DNA of 64,000 nt from Gammaproteobacteria bacterium (GCA_016716465.1 JADJWH010000004.1:124001-188000); one strand, 5' to 3'. Positions 25,333 to 34,410 are shown, numbered from the stretch's first letter. Notes: a model not told the origin generated them from the letters alone. Numbers and translations are program-made.

Positions 25333-26761
25333 CGATCATATCTGGGTCATCGATGATGACCGCTCCATCCGCTGGGTACTCGAAAAAGCGCTCACGAAGG
25401 CGCACATGCAGGTCACCAGCTTCAAAAGCGCCTCGGGCATCATGGATCGGCTCAGCACCGAACAGCCGGACGCCATCATCGCCGACATTCGCATGCCGGG
25501 CATGGACGGACTCGCCCTGATGGAACTCATCAAGACGAGCTATCCGGATCTTCCGGTCATCATCATGACCGCGCATTCCGATCTCGACAGCGCGATCGCC
25601 GCCTATGAAGGCGGTGCATTCGAGTACCTGCCCAAACCCTTCGATGTGGATGAGGCTACCGACCTGATCAACCGCGCCATTCGCCAGCACCGCCGCAGCA
25701 ACGGCGCCAAATCGCACGAGGCGAACACGCATTCCCCGGAGATCGTCGGCGAGGCGCCGGCCATGCAGGAGGTCTTCCGTGCCATCGGCCGCCTGGCGCG
25801 TTCCAACATGACAGTGCTGCTCACGGGTGAATCCGGCACCGGAAAGGAGCTGGTCGCGCGCGCGCTGCATCGCCACAGCCCCCGCTCGGGTGGGCCGTTC
25901 ATCGCCATCAACACCGCCGCCATCCCGCGCGAGTTGCTCGAATCCGACCTTTTCGGCCATGAACGCGGGGCGTTCACCGGCGCCCAGAACATGCACCGCG
26001 GCCGTTTTGAGCAGGCCGACGGCGGGACCCTGTTCCTGGACGAGATCGGCGACATGCCCGTCGAATTGCAAACACGTCTGCTCCGCGTACTGGCGGACGG
26101 CGAGTTCTACCGCGTGGGCGGGCATTCCTCCATCAAGGTGGACGTGCGCATCATCGCCGCCACGCACCAGAACCTTGAGGAACGCGTCAAGGCGCATTTG
26201 TTTCGAGAGGACCTTTACCATCGCCTGAACGTCATCCGCATCCATATCCCCGCCCTGCGCGAGCGGCGCGAGGACATCCCGATGCTGATCCAGCATTTTC
26301 TCAATCGCGCGGCGCAGGAACTCGCGGTGGAACCGAAAACGCTTGATGCCGATGCCAGTAAATTCCTCACCCAGCTGGAATGGAACGGCAACGTGCGTCA
26401 GCTCGAAAACACCTGCCGCTGGCTAACGGTGATGTCGCCCGGGCGCGTCATCCACCTGGAGGATCTGCCGCCGGAACTCAGGCACGAATTGCCCGCGGGC
26501 GGGGAGACCAGCGCGTGGGAAGCGGCGCTGCAGCAATGGGCCGACACCCGCCTGGTTCAGGGCGGATCCGATCTGCTTGGGGACGCTGTGCCGCGCTTCG
26601 AACGCATCATGATCGAGACGACCCTGCGCCATACCGGCGGCCGGCGCCAGGAAGCGGCAAAGTTGCTGGGTTGGGGCCGCAACACGCTGACGCGCAAGAT
26701 CAAGGAACTCGGTATCGCCGAGGACGAAACCGTCCCGGAGGAGGAACGGGCCGAATCGTGA
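25319..26761 (+). CDS. ntrC: Nitrogen response regulator NtrC (GlnG), sigma-54 activator
   Basis: NtrC activates sigma-54 promoters when nitrogen is scarce. The 480 residues have a receiver domain with phosphoacceptor Asp56 (IIADIRMPGMDG), and an AAA+ domain with Walker A GESGTGKE, the sigma-54-contacting GAFTGA, Walker B GGTLFLDEIGDMP and arginine-finger region FREDLYHRLNVIRI. A C-terminal Fis-type helix-turn-helix follows (TLRHTGGRRQEAAKLLGWGRNTLTRKIKELG). Likely targets in this window are the glnA and ntrB promoters. Confidence 0.96.
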   Translation: MSSNNDHIWVIDDDRSIRWVLEKALTKAHMQVTSFKSASGIMDRLSTEQPDAIIADIRMPGMDGLALMELIKTSYPDLPVIIMTAHSDLDSAIAAYEGGAFEYLPKPFDVDEATDLINRAIRQHRRSNGAKSHEANTHSPEIVGEAPAMQEVFRAIGRLARSNMTVLLTGESGTGKELVARALHRHSPRSGGPFIAINTAAIPRELLESDLFGHERGAFTGAQNMHRGRFEQADGGTLFLDEIGDMPVELQTRLLRVLADGEFYRVGGHSSIKVDVRIIAATHQNLEERVKAHLFREDLYHRLNVIRIHIPALRERREDIPMLIQHFLNRAAQELAVEPKTLDADASKFLTQLEWNGNVRQLENTCRWLTVMSPGRVIHLEDLPPELRHELPAGGETSAWEAALQQWADTRLVQGGSDLLGDAVPRFERIMIETTLRHTGGRRQEAAKLLGWGRNTLTRKIKELGIAEDETVPEEERAES

Positions 26762-26784
26762 GGGAGCGACCCCAGATAATGGTC

Positions 26785-26817
26785 AGATGAAAGATCGAAC
26801 TCGAGATCTCTTCATCT
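26785..26817. terminator. Stem-loop between convergent ntrC and pyrD
   Basis: AGATGAA (26785-26791) and TTCATCT (26811-26817) pair, with an inner GATC/GATC pairing and a small bulge. It lies between convergent genes and may stop transcription from either side, though the T-run is short. Confidence 0.4.
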
Positions 26818-26853
26818 TCCGTTACCCATCACCATTCACGCCCTGCCGGGCGC

Positions 26854-27828
26854 TCAGGCGCATATCGTCTGCCCGTTGAGCATCAAGGTACCAGTCAGCT
26901 GACTGACCTCGTTGAGTCCGTGCCGTTTTAGGTAGGCGACGATGCCGCTGTTGATCTTGGGACACAGCAACGGATCGTAGAACAGGCCGGTCCCGACCCC
27001 GACGGCGGTCGCTCCCGCGATCAGAAACTCCAGCGCGTCTTCCGCGCTGCAGACACCGCCCTGACCGATGATTGGCACGCCGTGCGCCCGGCACACCTGA
27101 TACACCTGATGGACCTTGAGAACGGCGATGGGTTTGATCGCCGGCCCGGACAGCCCGCCCTGGTTGTTGCCGATGACCGGTGTGCGCTGCTCGATATCGA
27201 TGGCCATGCCGGTCAGTGTGTTGATGACGGCGAAGGCATCGGTACCCGCCTCGATGCAGCGGCGCGCGTTCTCCGCGATATCGGTCTGGTTGGGCGACAG
27301 CTTGGTGATCAGCGGCTTTTCGGTAACGGCGCGACAGGCCTCGACCACGCGCGCCGACATGGCGGGATCGTTGCCGAACTGCACGCCGCCCTCCTTGACG
27401 TTGGGGCAGGAGATGTTGATCTCCATGGCGTCGATCGGAGAATCGTCGAAGATCCGCGTCACCTCGACATATTCCTCGATGGTGGAACCGGAAACGTTGG
27501 CGATGAAGCGGGTTTCGGAGAAATCGAGCCGTGGCAGGATCTCCCGCACCACATGGTGCGCACCCGGATTCTGCAGGCCGATGGCGTTGAGCATGCCCAT
27601 CGGCGTCTCGGTGACACGGTGCGGCGCGTTGCCCAGACGAGGATTGAGCGTGGTCCCCTTCAGACATACCGCGCCGACATCGCGATTCGAAAAGCCCTCG
27701 ACACGGGTGTATTCCTCGCCGAAGCCGACACAGCCGGATAACAGCACCAGCGGCGTCGCGAAATGCATGCCGCAGAAATCGAGCTCGAGCGCCCGCTTGT
27801 CATCCTGGTTCACCGCTTGACCACCCAT
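26854..27828 (-). CDS. pyrD: Class 1 dihydroorotate dehydrogenase
   Basis: This enzyme oxidises dihydroorotate to orotate in pyrimidine synthesis. The 324-residue FMN barrel has the catalytic Cys of class 1 enzymes (MEINISCPNVKEGG), LSPNQTDIAENA, AVINTLTGMAIDI, GGLSGPAIKPIAV and the phosphate-binding IIGQGGVCSAEDALEFLIAGATAVGVGTGL. It lacks the N-terminal membrane helix of class 2 enzymes usual in Gammaproteobacteria, so it should be cytosolic. No PyrK electron-transfer subunit is nearby; class 1A (fumarate) and 1B (NAD via PyrK) cannot be told apart with certainty, but the loop sequence looks 1B-like. GTG at 27813 is another possible start. Confidence 0.88.
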   Translation of the reverse strand: MGGQAVNQDDKRALELDFCGMHFATPLVLLSGCVGFGEEYTRVEGFSNRDVGAVCLKGTTLNPRLGNAPHRVTETPMGMLNAIGLQNPGAHHVVREILPRLDFSETRFIANVSGSTIEEYVEVTRIFDDSPIDAMEINISCPNVKEGGVQFGNDPAMSARVVEACRAVTEKPLITKLSPNQTDIAENARRCIEAGTDAFAVINTLTGMAIDIEQRTPVIGNNQGGLSGPAIKPIAVLKVHQVYQVCRAHGVPIIGQGGVCSAEDALEFLIAGATAVGVGTGLFYDPLLCPKINSGIVAYLKRHGLNEVSQLTGTLMLNGQTICA

Positions 27829-27873
27829 CGCACAGAGGTTATTACATCAGAATCTACCGGAGCCGCCTGCCGC

Positions 27874-28338
27874 ATGTTTCACGTCGCCCTGTTCCAGCCC
27901 GAGATCCCGCCCAACACGGGCAACATTATACGCCTGTGCGCCAATACCCACACCGCCCTGCATCTTATCCACCCGCTCGGCTTTGCGCTCGACGACGCCC
28001 GGCTGCGGCGCGCCGGCCTGGACTATCACGAATACGCCTCCGTGCGTGAGCATGAGGATTTCTCCGCGTTCCTGCGCGCGGCCGCGCCGCGCCGCGTCTT
28101 CGCCTGCTCCACCCGTGGTGCAACGCCCTACACTGAGCAGGAATACGCGCCCGGAGACGCGTTCCTGTTCGGACCCGAGACCCGCGGCCTGCCGGCGGAA
28201 TTGCTCGCTAGCCATCCACCCGAACAGATCATCCGCATACCGATGGCGCCGCATTGTCGCAGCCTCAACCTCTCCAATGCGGTCGCCGTGATCGTCTATG
28301 AGGCCTGGCGGCAACGGGGCTTTGTCGCTGGCAGCTAG
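27874..28338 (+). CDS. trmL: tRNA (cytidine/uridine-2'-O-)-methyltransferase TrmL
   Basis: TrmL is a SPOUT methyltransferase that 2'-O-methylates the wobble base of tRNA-Leu isoacceptors. The 154-residue protein shows FHVALFQPEIPPNTGNIIRLCANT at the N-terminus, LIHPLGF, LFGPETRGLP and the knot motif RIPMAPHCRSLNLSNAVAVIVYEAWRQ. I took ATG 27874; the upstream open frame overlaps the divergent pyrD start. The length is typical for TrmL. Confidence 0.95.
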   Translation: MFHVALFQPEIPPNTGNIIRLCANTHTALHLIHPLGFALDDARLRRAGLDYHEYASVREHEDFSAFLRAAAPRRVFACSTRGATPYTEQEYAPGDAFLFGPETRGLPAELLASHPPEQIIRIPMAPHCRSLNLSNAVAVIVYEAWRQRGFVAGS

Positions 28339-28356
28339 CATCACGGGGCTCGATGA

Positions 28357-30180
28357 TCAGCCGTCCGACCGCGTAAACTCGCGCAGGGAACCGGCCAGTC
28401 GCTCGATCACGGGATCCCAATCACCCGGCGCGGGCTGCCGGAACAGCCGCGCCGACGGGTACCACGGGCTGTCGTCACGCCCGCGCAGCCAGCGCCAGTC
28501 CGGATTGTGTGACAACAGGATCCACACGGGCTTGCCCAGGGCCCCGGCCAGATGGGCGACCGAGGTATCCACCGTGACCAGCAGATCGAGGCCGGCAATG
28601 ATGGCCGCGGTATCGTCGAAATCCGCGATCCGGTCACCGAAGTGCCGGATCTCTGGGTGCGCAACCAGATAGTCCGAATCCTCCGCACGCAGCTCCTTCT
28701 GTACGCTGATGAACGTCGCCTGCATGCCGAACAAGGCCTGCAAACGGGACAGAGGGAGCGAGCGGTTATGGTCATTGGGGTGACGCGGATCCCCTGACCA
28801 CGCCAGCCCAACGCGCGGGCCCCTGGCCTCCCCGAGGCGGGTTCGCCAGTCGCGGACCTTCCCGGGGGCCGCCACAATATAAGCCCCAGCGGCGGGGATG
28901 TCGGCCAGGCTCGTGCCGCACGCCAGTGGCAGGCTCAGCAGCGGGCAATGCAGCTCGTAATCGGGCAACGCCTCGCCCTGCGCCAAGATGCGGACAGGCC
29001 CCTCCAGGCGCGACAGCAGGGATTTCAGGGCGGGCTGCACCTCCAGGATCACCGTGGCCCCGGCCTCGGCCAGAAATCCCGCATAGCGGCAAAACTGGAG
29101 TGTGTCGCCGAAACCCTGTTCGGCCCATAACAGCAGGGTACGTCCCGCCACCGGCACCTGTCCCAGCCACAGCGGTTCGGCAAGACCCCGGGTCGCCTTC
29201 GCCTGCGGATTTTTCCAGCGCCATTCGTATTCCCGCCATCCCGCCGCGAAGTCACCCAGCGACAGTCGGCAGAGCGCGGCGCCGCAGTGGGCTGCCGCCG
29301 AATCCGGCCTGGATGCGATGGCCGCGCCGAAACTCTGCAAGGCTTCATCACAGCGATCGAGGTCCTGCAAGACCAGTCCCTGGTTGATCAGCGCCTCGAC
29401 ATAATCCGGTTTCAAGCGCAGCGCCCGTTCGAAACTGCGCAAGGCCTCCCCGTAGCGGTTCAGCCGGCGCAGCGTGTTGCCGCGGTTGCTCATCGCCTCG
29501 TACATGTCCGGTCGGAAATCGAGCGCGCGCGCATAGCTGGCAAGGGCTTCATCATAACGCCGCAGCTCATGCAGGATCAGGCCGCGATTGTAATGGGCGT
29601 CGACAAGATCGGGCCGCAGCGCGAGCGCCCGGTCGTAGCACACCAGCGCTTCCTCATGACGCTGCAGCTCCTGCAGCACCAGTCCACGGTTGTACACGGC
29701 CTCGACGGAATCCGGCATCAGTGCCAGGGCGTGATCGTAGCTGGCGACGGCATCCTCACGGCGACCCAGATCATGCAGGACATTGCCGCGGCGATACCAG
29801 GCCTCGCCGCATTCCGGCGCGAGCGCAAGGGCGTGATCGTAGCTGGCCAGTGCCTCCGGATAGCTGGCCAGCGACTGCAGCGCGATGCCGCGGGCAATGA
29901 ACGCGCGCTCCGAATGCGGATCGACCGCCGCCGCGCGCTCGGCGAGGCGGACCGATACACCGGGCTGTCCGAGCTGGAGGGCCAGTGCGGCCAGCAGATG
30001 CAGGGCCTCAAGGTGATCGGGCACGCTCCGCAGGATATCCTGGCACAGCGCCGCCGCCTCCGCCGGCCGGCCGGCCCGGTGCAGCGACCGCGCCTGGCGG
30101 AGTGCCCGGGAAACCCTGCCGGCGGCATCTTCCGCACCGCCTCCGCGTCCCGCGCCTGCCCCTTTCGAACGTTTCGACAC
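28357..30180 (-). CDS. TPR-repeat glycosyltransferase-like protein
   Basis: This large cytosolic protein has about 607 residues. The first ~330 are TPR units of 34 residues with the classic pattern, such as AWYRRGNVLHDLGRREDAVASYDHALAL. I count about nine. The C-terminal ~270 residues (from WREYEWRWKNP) resemble the glycosyltransferase part of TPR proteins related to O-GlcNAc transferase or heptosyltransferases: LLLWAEQGFGDTLQFCRYA, GLAWSGDPRHPNDHNRSLPL, and ITVDTSVAHLAGALGKPVWILL. The GTG at 30180 is chosen because AGGGGG precedes it; the longer frame would overlap the methyltransferase gene. It could glycosylate proteins such as flagellin, but no such target is in view. Confidence 0.82.
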   Translation of the reverse strand: MSKRSKGAGAGRGGGAEDAAGRVSRALRQARSLHRAGRPAEAAALCQDILRSVPDHLEALHLLAALALQLGQPGVSVRLAERAAAVDPHSERAFIARGIALQSLASYPEALASYDHALALAPECGEAWYRRGNVLHDLGRREDAVASYDHALALMPDSVEAVYNRGLVLQELQRHEEALVCYDRALALRPDLVDAHYNRGLILHELRRYDEALASYARALDFRPDMYEAMSNRGNTLRRLNRYGEALRSFERALRLKPDYVEALINQGLVLQDLDRCDEALQSFGAAIASRPDSAAAHCGAALCRLSLGDFAAGWREYEWRWKNPQAKATRGLAEPLWLGQVPVAGRTLLLWAEQGFGDTLQFCRYAGFLAEAGATVILEVQPALKSLLSRLEGPVRILAQGEALPDYELHCPLLSLPLACGTSLADIPAAGAYIVAAPGKVRDWRTRLGEARGPRVGLAWSGDPRHPNDHNRSLPLSRLQALFGMQATFISVQKELRAEDSDYLVAHPEIRHFGDRIADFDDTAAIIAGLDLLVTVDTSVAHLAGALGKPVWILLSHNPDWRWLRGRDDSPWYPSARLFRQPAPGDWDPVIERLAGSLREFTRSDG

Positions 30181-30211
30181 CACTCCCCCTGATACGGCAG
30201 TCGATGATTGA

Positions 30212-30898
30212 TCAGCGACTCTGGTTCCGGACCGGAGACAACATGCGGCCGCATACGACAAGATGGCGATCCGAAATCGCGCGCACGTCGAACTCCTCCA
30301 GCCCCGCCTCCGCAAGCTGCGCACGCACCTCTTCCGGGCGATAGGCGGCCAGCAGGGAATGGAAGAAATCGCGCCGCAGGACCGCGGGCGCATCCGCCGC
30401 GTGGCGCTCCGTCAGCGCGCGCGCCTGCGTCTCGTCCTCCGGGCGCATCAGATCCATGATAAACACCACCGCGCCCGGACGAGCGCAGCGCCTGACCGCC
30501 TCCCATAACACGTCGGGTTCGGACAGATGATGCAGCAGGCTGTTGCTGACGACGGCATCGTAATCCACCGGCAGCGGACAGGCCGGCAGGCGACCCTGGA
30601 TGAGCCGGACGCGACCCTCGAGCCCGTGCCGGCGCACACGCCCGGCTCCGTACTTGAGCATCGCGGCCGAACCGTCCACGCCATCGATGGTGAGCCGCGG
30701 GAAACTTTCCGCCAGACGCACCGTGATGTCGGCGGGGCCACAGCCGAGATCGAGCATACGACCACGTGGCTCGCTTCCCTCCCATGCCTCGCCGCACAAG
30801 CGGACGAATCTTGCATGCGGCTCGGAGAAATCGGCCTCGGAATAGGCCCGCGCCTGCGCTTCGTCTTCCATCAGTTCGGGTTCGGGCACGCGTTTCAT
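30212..30898 (-). CDS. Class I SAM-dependent methyltransferase
   Basis: The 228-residue protein has the Rossmann-like methyltransferase fold: motif I MLDLGCGPADITVRLAE, the acidic strand end DGVDGSAAMLKYG, motif IV YDAVVSNSLLHHL and post-motif VVFIMDLMRP. The Ubie/Methyltransf_11 group is the nearest. There is no signal peptide. It lies between lysA (22 bp upstream) and the TPR glycosyltransferase (31 bp downstream), all on the minus strand, so it may act with the glycosyltransferase. The substrate is not predictable. Confidence 0.82.
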   Translation of the reverse strand: MKRVPEPELMEDEAQARAYSEADFSEPHARFVRLCGEAWEGSEPRGRMLDLGCGPADITVRLAESFPRLTIDGVDGSAAMLKYGAGRVRRHGLEGRVRLIQGRLPACPLPVDYDAVVSNSLLHHLSEPDVLWEAVRRCARPGAVVFIMDLMRPEDETQARALTERHAADAPAVLRRDFFHSLLAAYRPEEVRAQLAEAGLEEFDVRAISDRHLVVCGRMLSPVRNQSR

Positions 30899-30920
30899 GC
30901 CGGCGGCCTTCGAACCCGGC

Positions 30921-32168
30921 TCAGAACGGCAGGCGCTCGCCCGCGAACAGCATCGGCAGGGTCTCCCGCTCGCGGATCAGGTGGACGCGGCCGCGATCGA
31001 CCATGACCTCGGCGGCGCGCGGACGGGAATTGTAGTTTGAACTCATCACGAAGCCGTAGGCGCCGGCGGAACACACCGCCAGCAGGTCATCGGATCGCAA
31101 TGCGAGCGCGCGCCCCTTGCCCAGGAAATCTCCGGTCTCGCAGACGGGGCCCACGATATCGTAGGTCCGGACCGGCTCATCATGGCGTGGCACAACGGGC
31201 AGGATCTCATGCCACGCATCATACAAGGCGGGCCGGATCAGATCGTTCATCGCGGCATCGACGATGGCGAAGTCCTTTTCCTCGCCCGGCTTGAGGTATT
31301 CGACGCGCGTCAGCAGGATGCCGGCATTGGCGACGATGGCCCGGCCCGGCTCGATGAACAGCCGGCCGGGCCGGGTGTCGAGGCGGGATAACAGGGCGGC
31401 TGCGTATTCCGCGGGCGACGGCGGTTGTTCGGCGCGATAACGCACACCGAGCCCGCCGCCCAGGTTCAGGTGATGGAGATGGATGCCCCGACGGGCGAGC
31501 CTGTCGACCAGCATGAGCAACCGATCCAGCGCATCTTCAAAGGGCGCGGTCGAGGTCAACTGGGATCCGATATGGCAATCCAGCCCGATCAGATCGACAT
31601 GCTTCAGGCGAACGGCGCGATCCGCCAACGCCTCCGCCTCCGCCACCGGAATACCGAACTTGTTTTCCTTGAGCCCGGTCGAGATATACGGATGTGTGCG
31701 CGCATCCACGTCGGGATTCACCCGCAGGGAAACCGGTGCGCGGCGACCGGCCTCACCCGCAACGGCGTCGATGCGATCGAGTTCGGCGGAGGACTCGACG
31801 TTGAAACAGGCGATGCCGACCTCCAGGGCGCGGCGGATCTCCTGCCGGGTCTTCCCGACGCCGGAAAACACCGTCCTGCCGGGATCGCCGCCGGCGGTCA
31901 GAACCCGTTCCAGCTCACCGAGGGAAACGATGTCGAACCCGGAGCCGAGGCGCGCCAGCAGGTTCAGCACGGCGATATTGGAGCAGGCCTTCACGGCAAA
32001 GCAGACCAGATGCTCGCGGGCCTGAAAGGCCTGGTCGAAGGCCCGCCACTGCCGCTCTATCGCGGCGCGCGAATACACGTAGCAGGGGGTGCCAAACTCG
32101 GCGGCGACCGTGCGCAGATCGACGCCCTCCGCATTCAGGACGCCGTCCTGATAGGAAAAATCAGCCAT
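30921..32168 (-). CDS. lysA: Diaminopimelate decarboxylase LysA
   Basis: LysA is the PLP enzyme that makes L-lysine from meso-diaminopimelate. The 415 residues show FGTPCYVYSRAAIERQW, the PLP lysine in CFAVKACSNIAVL, the conserved ENKFGIP, LDCHIGSQL, the Gly-rich phosphate loop LNLGGGLGV, FIEPGRAIVANAG, and the C-terminal GPVCETGDFLGKGR with the catalytic Cys. It follows lptM by 6 bp, an order common in gammaproteobacteria (lptM-lysA-dapF). dapF does not follow here; a methyltransferase gene does. Confidence 0.96.
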   Translation of the reverse strand: MADFSYQDGVLNAEGVDLRTVAAEFGTPCYVYSRAAIERQWRAFDQAFQAREHLVCFAVKACSNIAVLNLLARLGSGFDIVSLGELERVLTAGGDPGRTVFSGVGKTRQEIRRALEVGIACFNVESSAELDRIDAVAGEAGRRAPVSLRVNPDVDARTHPYISTGLKENKFGIPVAEAEALADRAVRLKHVDLIGLDCHIGSQLTSTAPFEDALDRLLMLVDRLARRGIHLHHLNLGGGLGVRYRAEQPPSPAEYAAALLSRLDTRPGRLFIEPGRAIVANAGILLTRVEYLKPGEEKDFAIVDAAMNDLIRPALYDAWHEILPVVPRHDEPVRTYDIVGPVCETGDFLGKGRALALRSDDLLAVCSAGAYGFVMSSNYNSRPRAAEVMVDRGRVHLIRERETLPMLFAGERLPF

Positions 32169-32174
32169 TTGGAT

Positions 32175-32321
32175 TCATCCGCTTTGCCGTGAATCCGCCC
32201 GCTCATGAGTGGGCAGATACAGGTCGCCTTTCTGACCGCAGGCGGCGAGCAGTAACAGGCATAACATCCCGATCATCGCCCAGCGCCCCGTGGCACGCCG
32301 CTTCTGTTCAATCCCATGCAT
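32175..32321 (-). CDS. lptM: Small lipoprotein LptM (YifL family)
   Basis: This short gene encodes 48 residues. The minus strand reads MHGIEQKRRATGRWAMIGM, then a hydrophobic stretch and a lipobox LLAAC at Cys28, followed by GQKGDLYLP, the invariant signature of LptM/YifL. LptM is an outer-membrane lipoprotein that helps oxidative maturation of LptD, which is encoded at 9734-11986. Its position just upstream of lysA is the conserved one in gammaproteobacteria. The alternative start is the internal ATG of the MIGM segment. Confidence 0.9.
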   Translation of the reverse strand: MHGIEQKRRATGRWAMIGMLCLLLLAACGQKGDLYLPTHERADSRQSG

Positions 32322-32483
32322 TTTTGCTAGCTTAACCGCGAAGACAGGATGGATGGGTACCGCCCGCAGCGGGCGTTATCGACCACGTTGAAATTCGTCC
32401 CAGTATAATCGGTTAATGCGACACAGGCTAATTGACCCCCACCAGTATTCGTGCGCCGCCCAGCAGGATCGCAGCGGCGACGT

Positions 32484-33173
32484 ATGAATACGGGCCTGTT
32501 GCCTGCGGTTGTCCTGGAGCCGTCGACGTCCGTGCAGGCAAGCATCCTCTGGCTGCATGGCCTGGGCGCCGATGGCCATGACTTCGAATCGCTGGTCCCC
32601 CATCTGGGCCTGCCCGCGGACAGTGGGGTGCGCTTCATCTTCCCGCACGCCCCTCAACGGCCGGTCACCATCAATGGCGGCATGCGGATGCGCGCCTGGT
32701 ATGACATCAGCGGCGCGACCCCGCCGCGCGAGGACGACCGGGGTATCCGGGAATCGGAACAGGCGTTGCGGCTCCTGATCGAACGCGAGATCGCGGCCGG
32801 CATCCCGTCCACGCGCATTGTGCTGGCCGGCTTCTCCCAGGGCGGCGCCATCGCGCTGCACACCGGACTGCGCTACCCCGAACCCCTGGCCGGCGTGCTG
32901 GCCCTGTCCACCTACCTTCCGCTCGCCGGGACGCTGGAACGGGAGGCCCAGCCCGCCAACGCCGGCATCCCGATCCTGATGGCCCATGGGACCGAGGATG
33001 CCATCATCCCGCTGCCCAGGGCGCGCCGTTCCTGCGAGGAATTGATCCGACTGGGGTATCCGGTGGACTGGCGCCTGTACCCCATGCCACACAGCCTCTG
33101 CGCCGAGGAGATCACCGATATCTCGGCCTGGCTGCGATCCAAGATCCTGCCTGGACACCCGGATTCCCCATAA
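32484..33173 (+). CDS. Alpha/beta-hydrolase carboxylesterase (phospholipase/carboxylesterase family)
   Basis: The protein has 229 residues from ATG 32484. It is a typical cytosolic esterase of the acyl-protein-thioesterase-like group: ILWLHGLGADGHDFESLVPHL, PHAPQRPVTINGG, MRAWYDI, nucleophile Ser in GFSQGGAIALHTG, the acid in HGTEDAIIPL and the catalytic His in YPMPHSLCAEEI. These enzymes hydrolyse short-chain esters or lysophospholipids; the true substrate is not known. It stands alone between lptM (divergent) and a regulator-like gene. An upstream extension to 32451 is possible. Confidence 0.9.
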   Translation: MNTGLLPAVVLEPSTSVQASILWLHGLGADGHDFESLVPHLGLPADSGVRFIFPHAPQRPVTINGGMRMRAWYDISGATPPREDDRGIRESEQALRLLIEREIAAGIPSTRIVLAGFSQGGAIALHTGLRYPEPLAGVLALSTYLPLAGTLEREAQPANAGIPILMAHGTEDAIIPLPRARRSCEELIRLGYPVDWRLYPMPHSLCAEEITDISAWLRSKILPGHPDSP

Positions 33174-33321
33174 AACGTACTGCCATAGCCACTCCGCCCG
33201 GCCAGTGGAAGCACCCGCAAGACCATCTTTTCAAAAAATAAATCTTTAAGAACCGGCCGTCCGGCGCCGTTACAGTGCTACAGAGAGGGCCGGATATTCT
33301 GTCCGGGCAAAGGAGCTTCCG

Positions 33322-34410
33322 ATGGGTGTAACACAACCAATCATCGGCGATACCCGTTTGAGCCATTTTTCACTGTTGAATCAATTGGATCTCGCATCCC
33401 GCGAGGAGCTCGTGCGCGCCTCCAGCATTGAGCGGCTGCCTCCCGGGCGCTGCCTGTTCCAACGCGAAGACATGAGCACGCGCACACTGTTTCTGATAAG
33501 CGGTCAGCTCGCCCTACTGTCCGACGGCCAGGAGGCGCGGATGTTGCGCGCCGATACACGCGAGGCCAGCGCGCCCATCGATCCGCACAACCCCCGCCGG
33601 GTGACCGCGCTGGCGCGCACCAGCGTCACCATTCTCAGCGTGGATTCGGAACTGCTCGCCACCCTGCTGGAGCGCGGCGAGAAACCCTCAGGCTCCGGAG
33701 GCGGCTCCCCCGTGACTCCGTACGATGATGAGGCCGCCGATGACAGGCTGTTCAGCGCCCCATTGTTCGCACGCCTGCCCCAACCCCACCGGCAGGTGCT
33801 GAAACACCGCATGACACGGATTCAGATCCCCGCCGGCAAGACACTGGTCCGCGAGGGCGAGCCGGCGCGCTCCTACTATTTCATCGAGCGGGGTCGCCTC
33901 CGCCTGACCCGGCGGAGCCGACGCCGCGAGACCCTGCTGATGGAGGCCGGTCCCGGCGCGGGCGTCGGAGAATACGGTCTGCTCACCAGCGGCCGTCATG
34001 ACGCCACGGTATCCGCCCTGGAAGACAGTTGCGTGGCGGGTTTCTCCAAGGGAGAGTTCCTAACCCTGCTGGTCAGACCCCTGCTCCATTGGGTCAATTA
34101 CTCCGATATCGCGCCCGAGCGGCGCGCCGGGACCATGATTCTGGATGTGCGCCCCGCCCGTGCCTATCAGCGTAGCCGGTTACCGGGCAGCATCAACCTT
34201 CCGCTCAGGATCCTGCGTCAGGTCGCCTGCCTGCTCGACCGCGGCCCCGCTTACATCATCTATGCGGACAGGCCCGGCGACGCCAGCACGGCGGTATTCC
34301 TGCTCGCCTGCCAGGGCATCGAGGGCCGACTGCTCGGCGATGCGGGCAGAACGGAACGGCGCGACAATCCCGTCGCTGGTGCGCGCGGCTTCAGGTCGCT
34401 GCACGTCTGA
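33322..34410 (+). CDS. Two cyclic-nucleotide-binding-like domains fused to a degenerate rhodanese domain
   Basis: The 362-residue protein has a good ribosome-binding site (AAAGGAG). Residues about 14-115 and 140-258 look like two CRP-type cNMP-binding barrels (SHFSLLNQLDLASREELV..., LFLISGQLALLSDGQ; LFARLPQPHRQVLKHRMTRIQIPAGKTLVREGE, YYFIERGRLRLTRRS, EYGLLTSGRHDATVSALEDS). Residues about 262-350 form a rhodanese-like fold (MILDVRPARAYQRSRLPGSINLPL), but the active-site loop reads YADRPGDAST with no Cys, so it should not transfer sulfur. No DNA-binding domain is present. It is probably a cytosolic signalling or scaffolding protein; the ligand is unknown. Confidence 0.8.
   Translation: MGVTQPIIGDTRLSHFSLLNQLDLASREELVRASSIERLPPGRCLFQREDMSTRTLFLISGQLALLSDGQEARMLRADTREASAPIDPHNPRRVTALARTSVTILSVDSELLATLLERGEKPSGSGGGSPVTPYDDEAADDRLFSAPLFARLPQPHRQVLKHRMTRIQIPAGKTLVREGEPARSYYFIERGRLRLTRRSRRRETLLMEAGPGAGVGEYGLLTSGRHDATVSALEDSCVAGFSKGEFLTLLVRPLLHWVNYSDIAPERRAGTMILDVRPARAYQRSRLPGSINLPLRILRQVACLLDRGPAYIIYADRPGDASTAVFLLACQGIEGRLLGDAGRTERRDNPVAGARGFRSLHV

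Noticed and set aside
26822..27667. 281-residue frame overlapping pyrD on the same strand
   Set aside because: It is a +1 shadow rich in Arg, Gly and His; pyrD motifs lie in the other frame.
33241..33250. TTTAAG before the cNMP/rhodanese gene as a further PmrA-type site
   Set aside because: There is only one half-site; no partner lies 11 bases away on either side.
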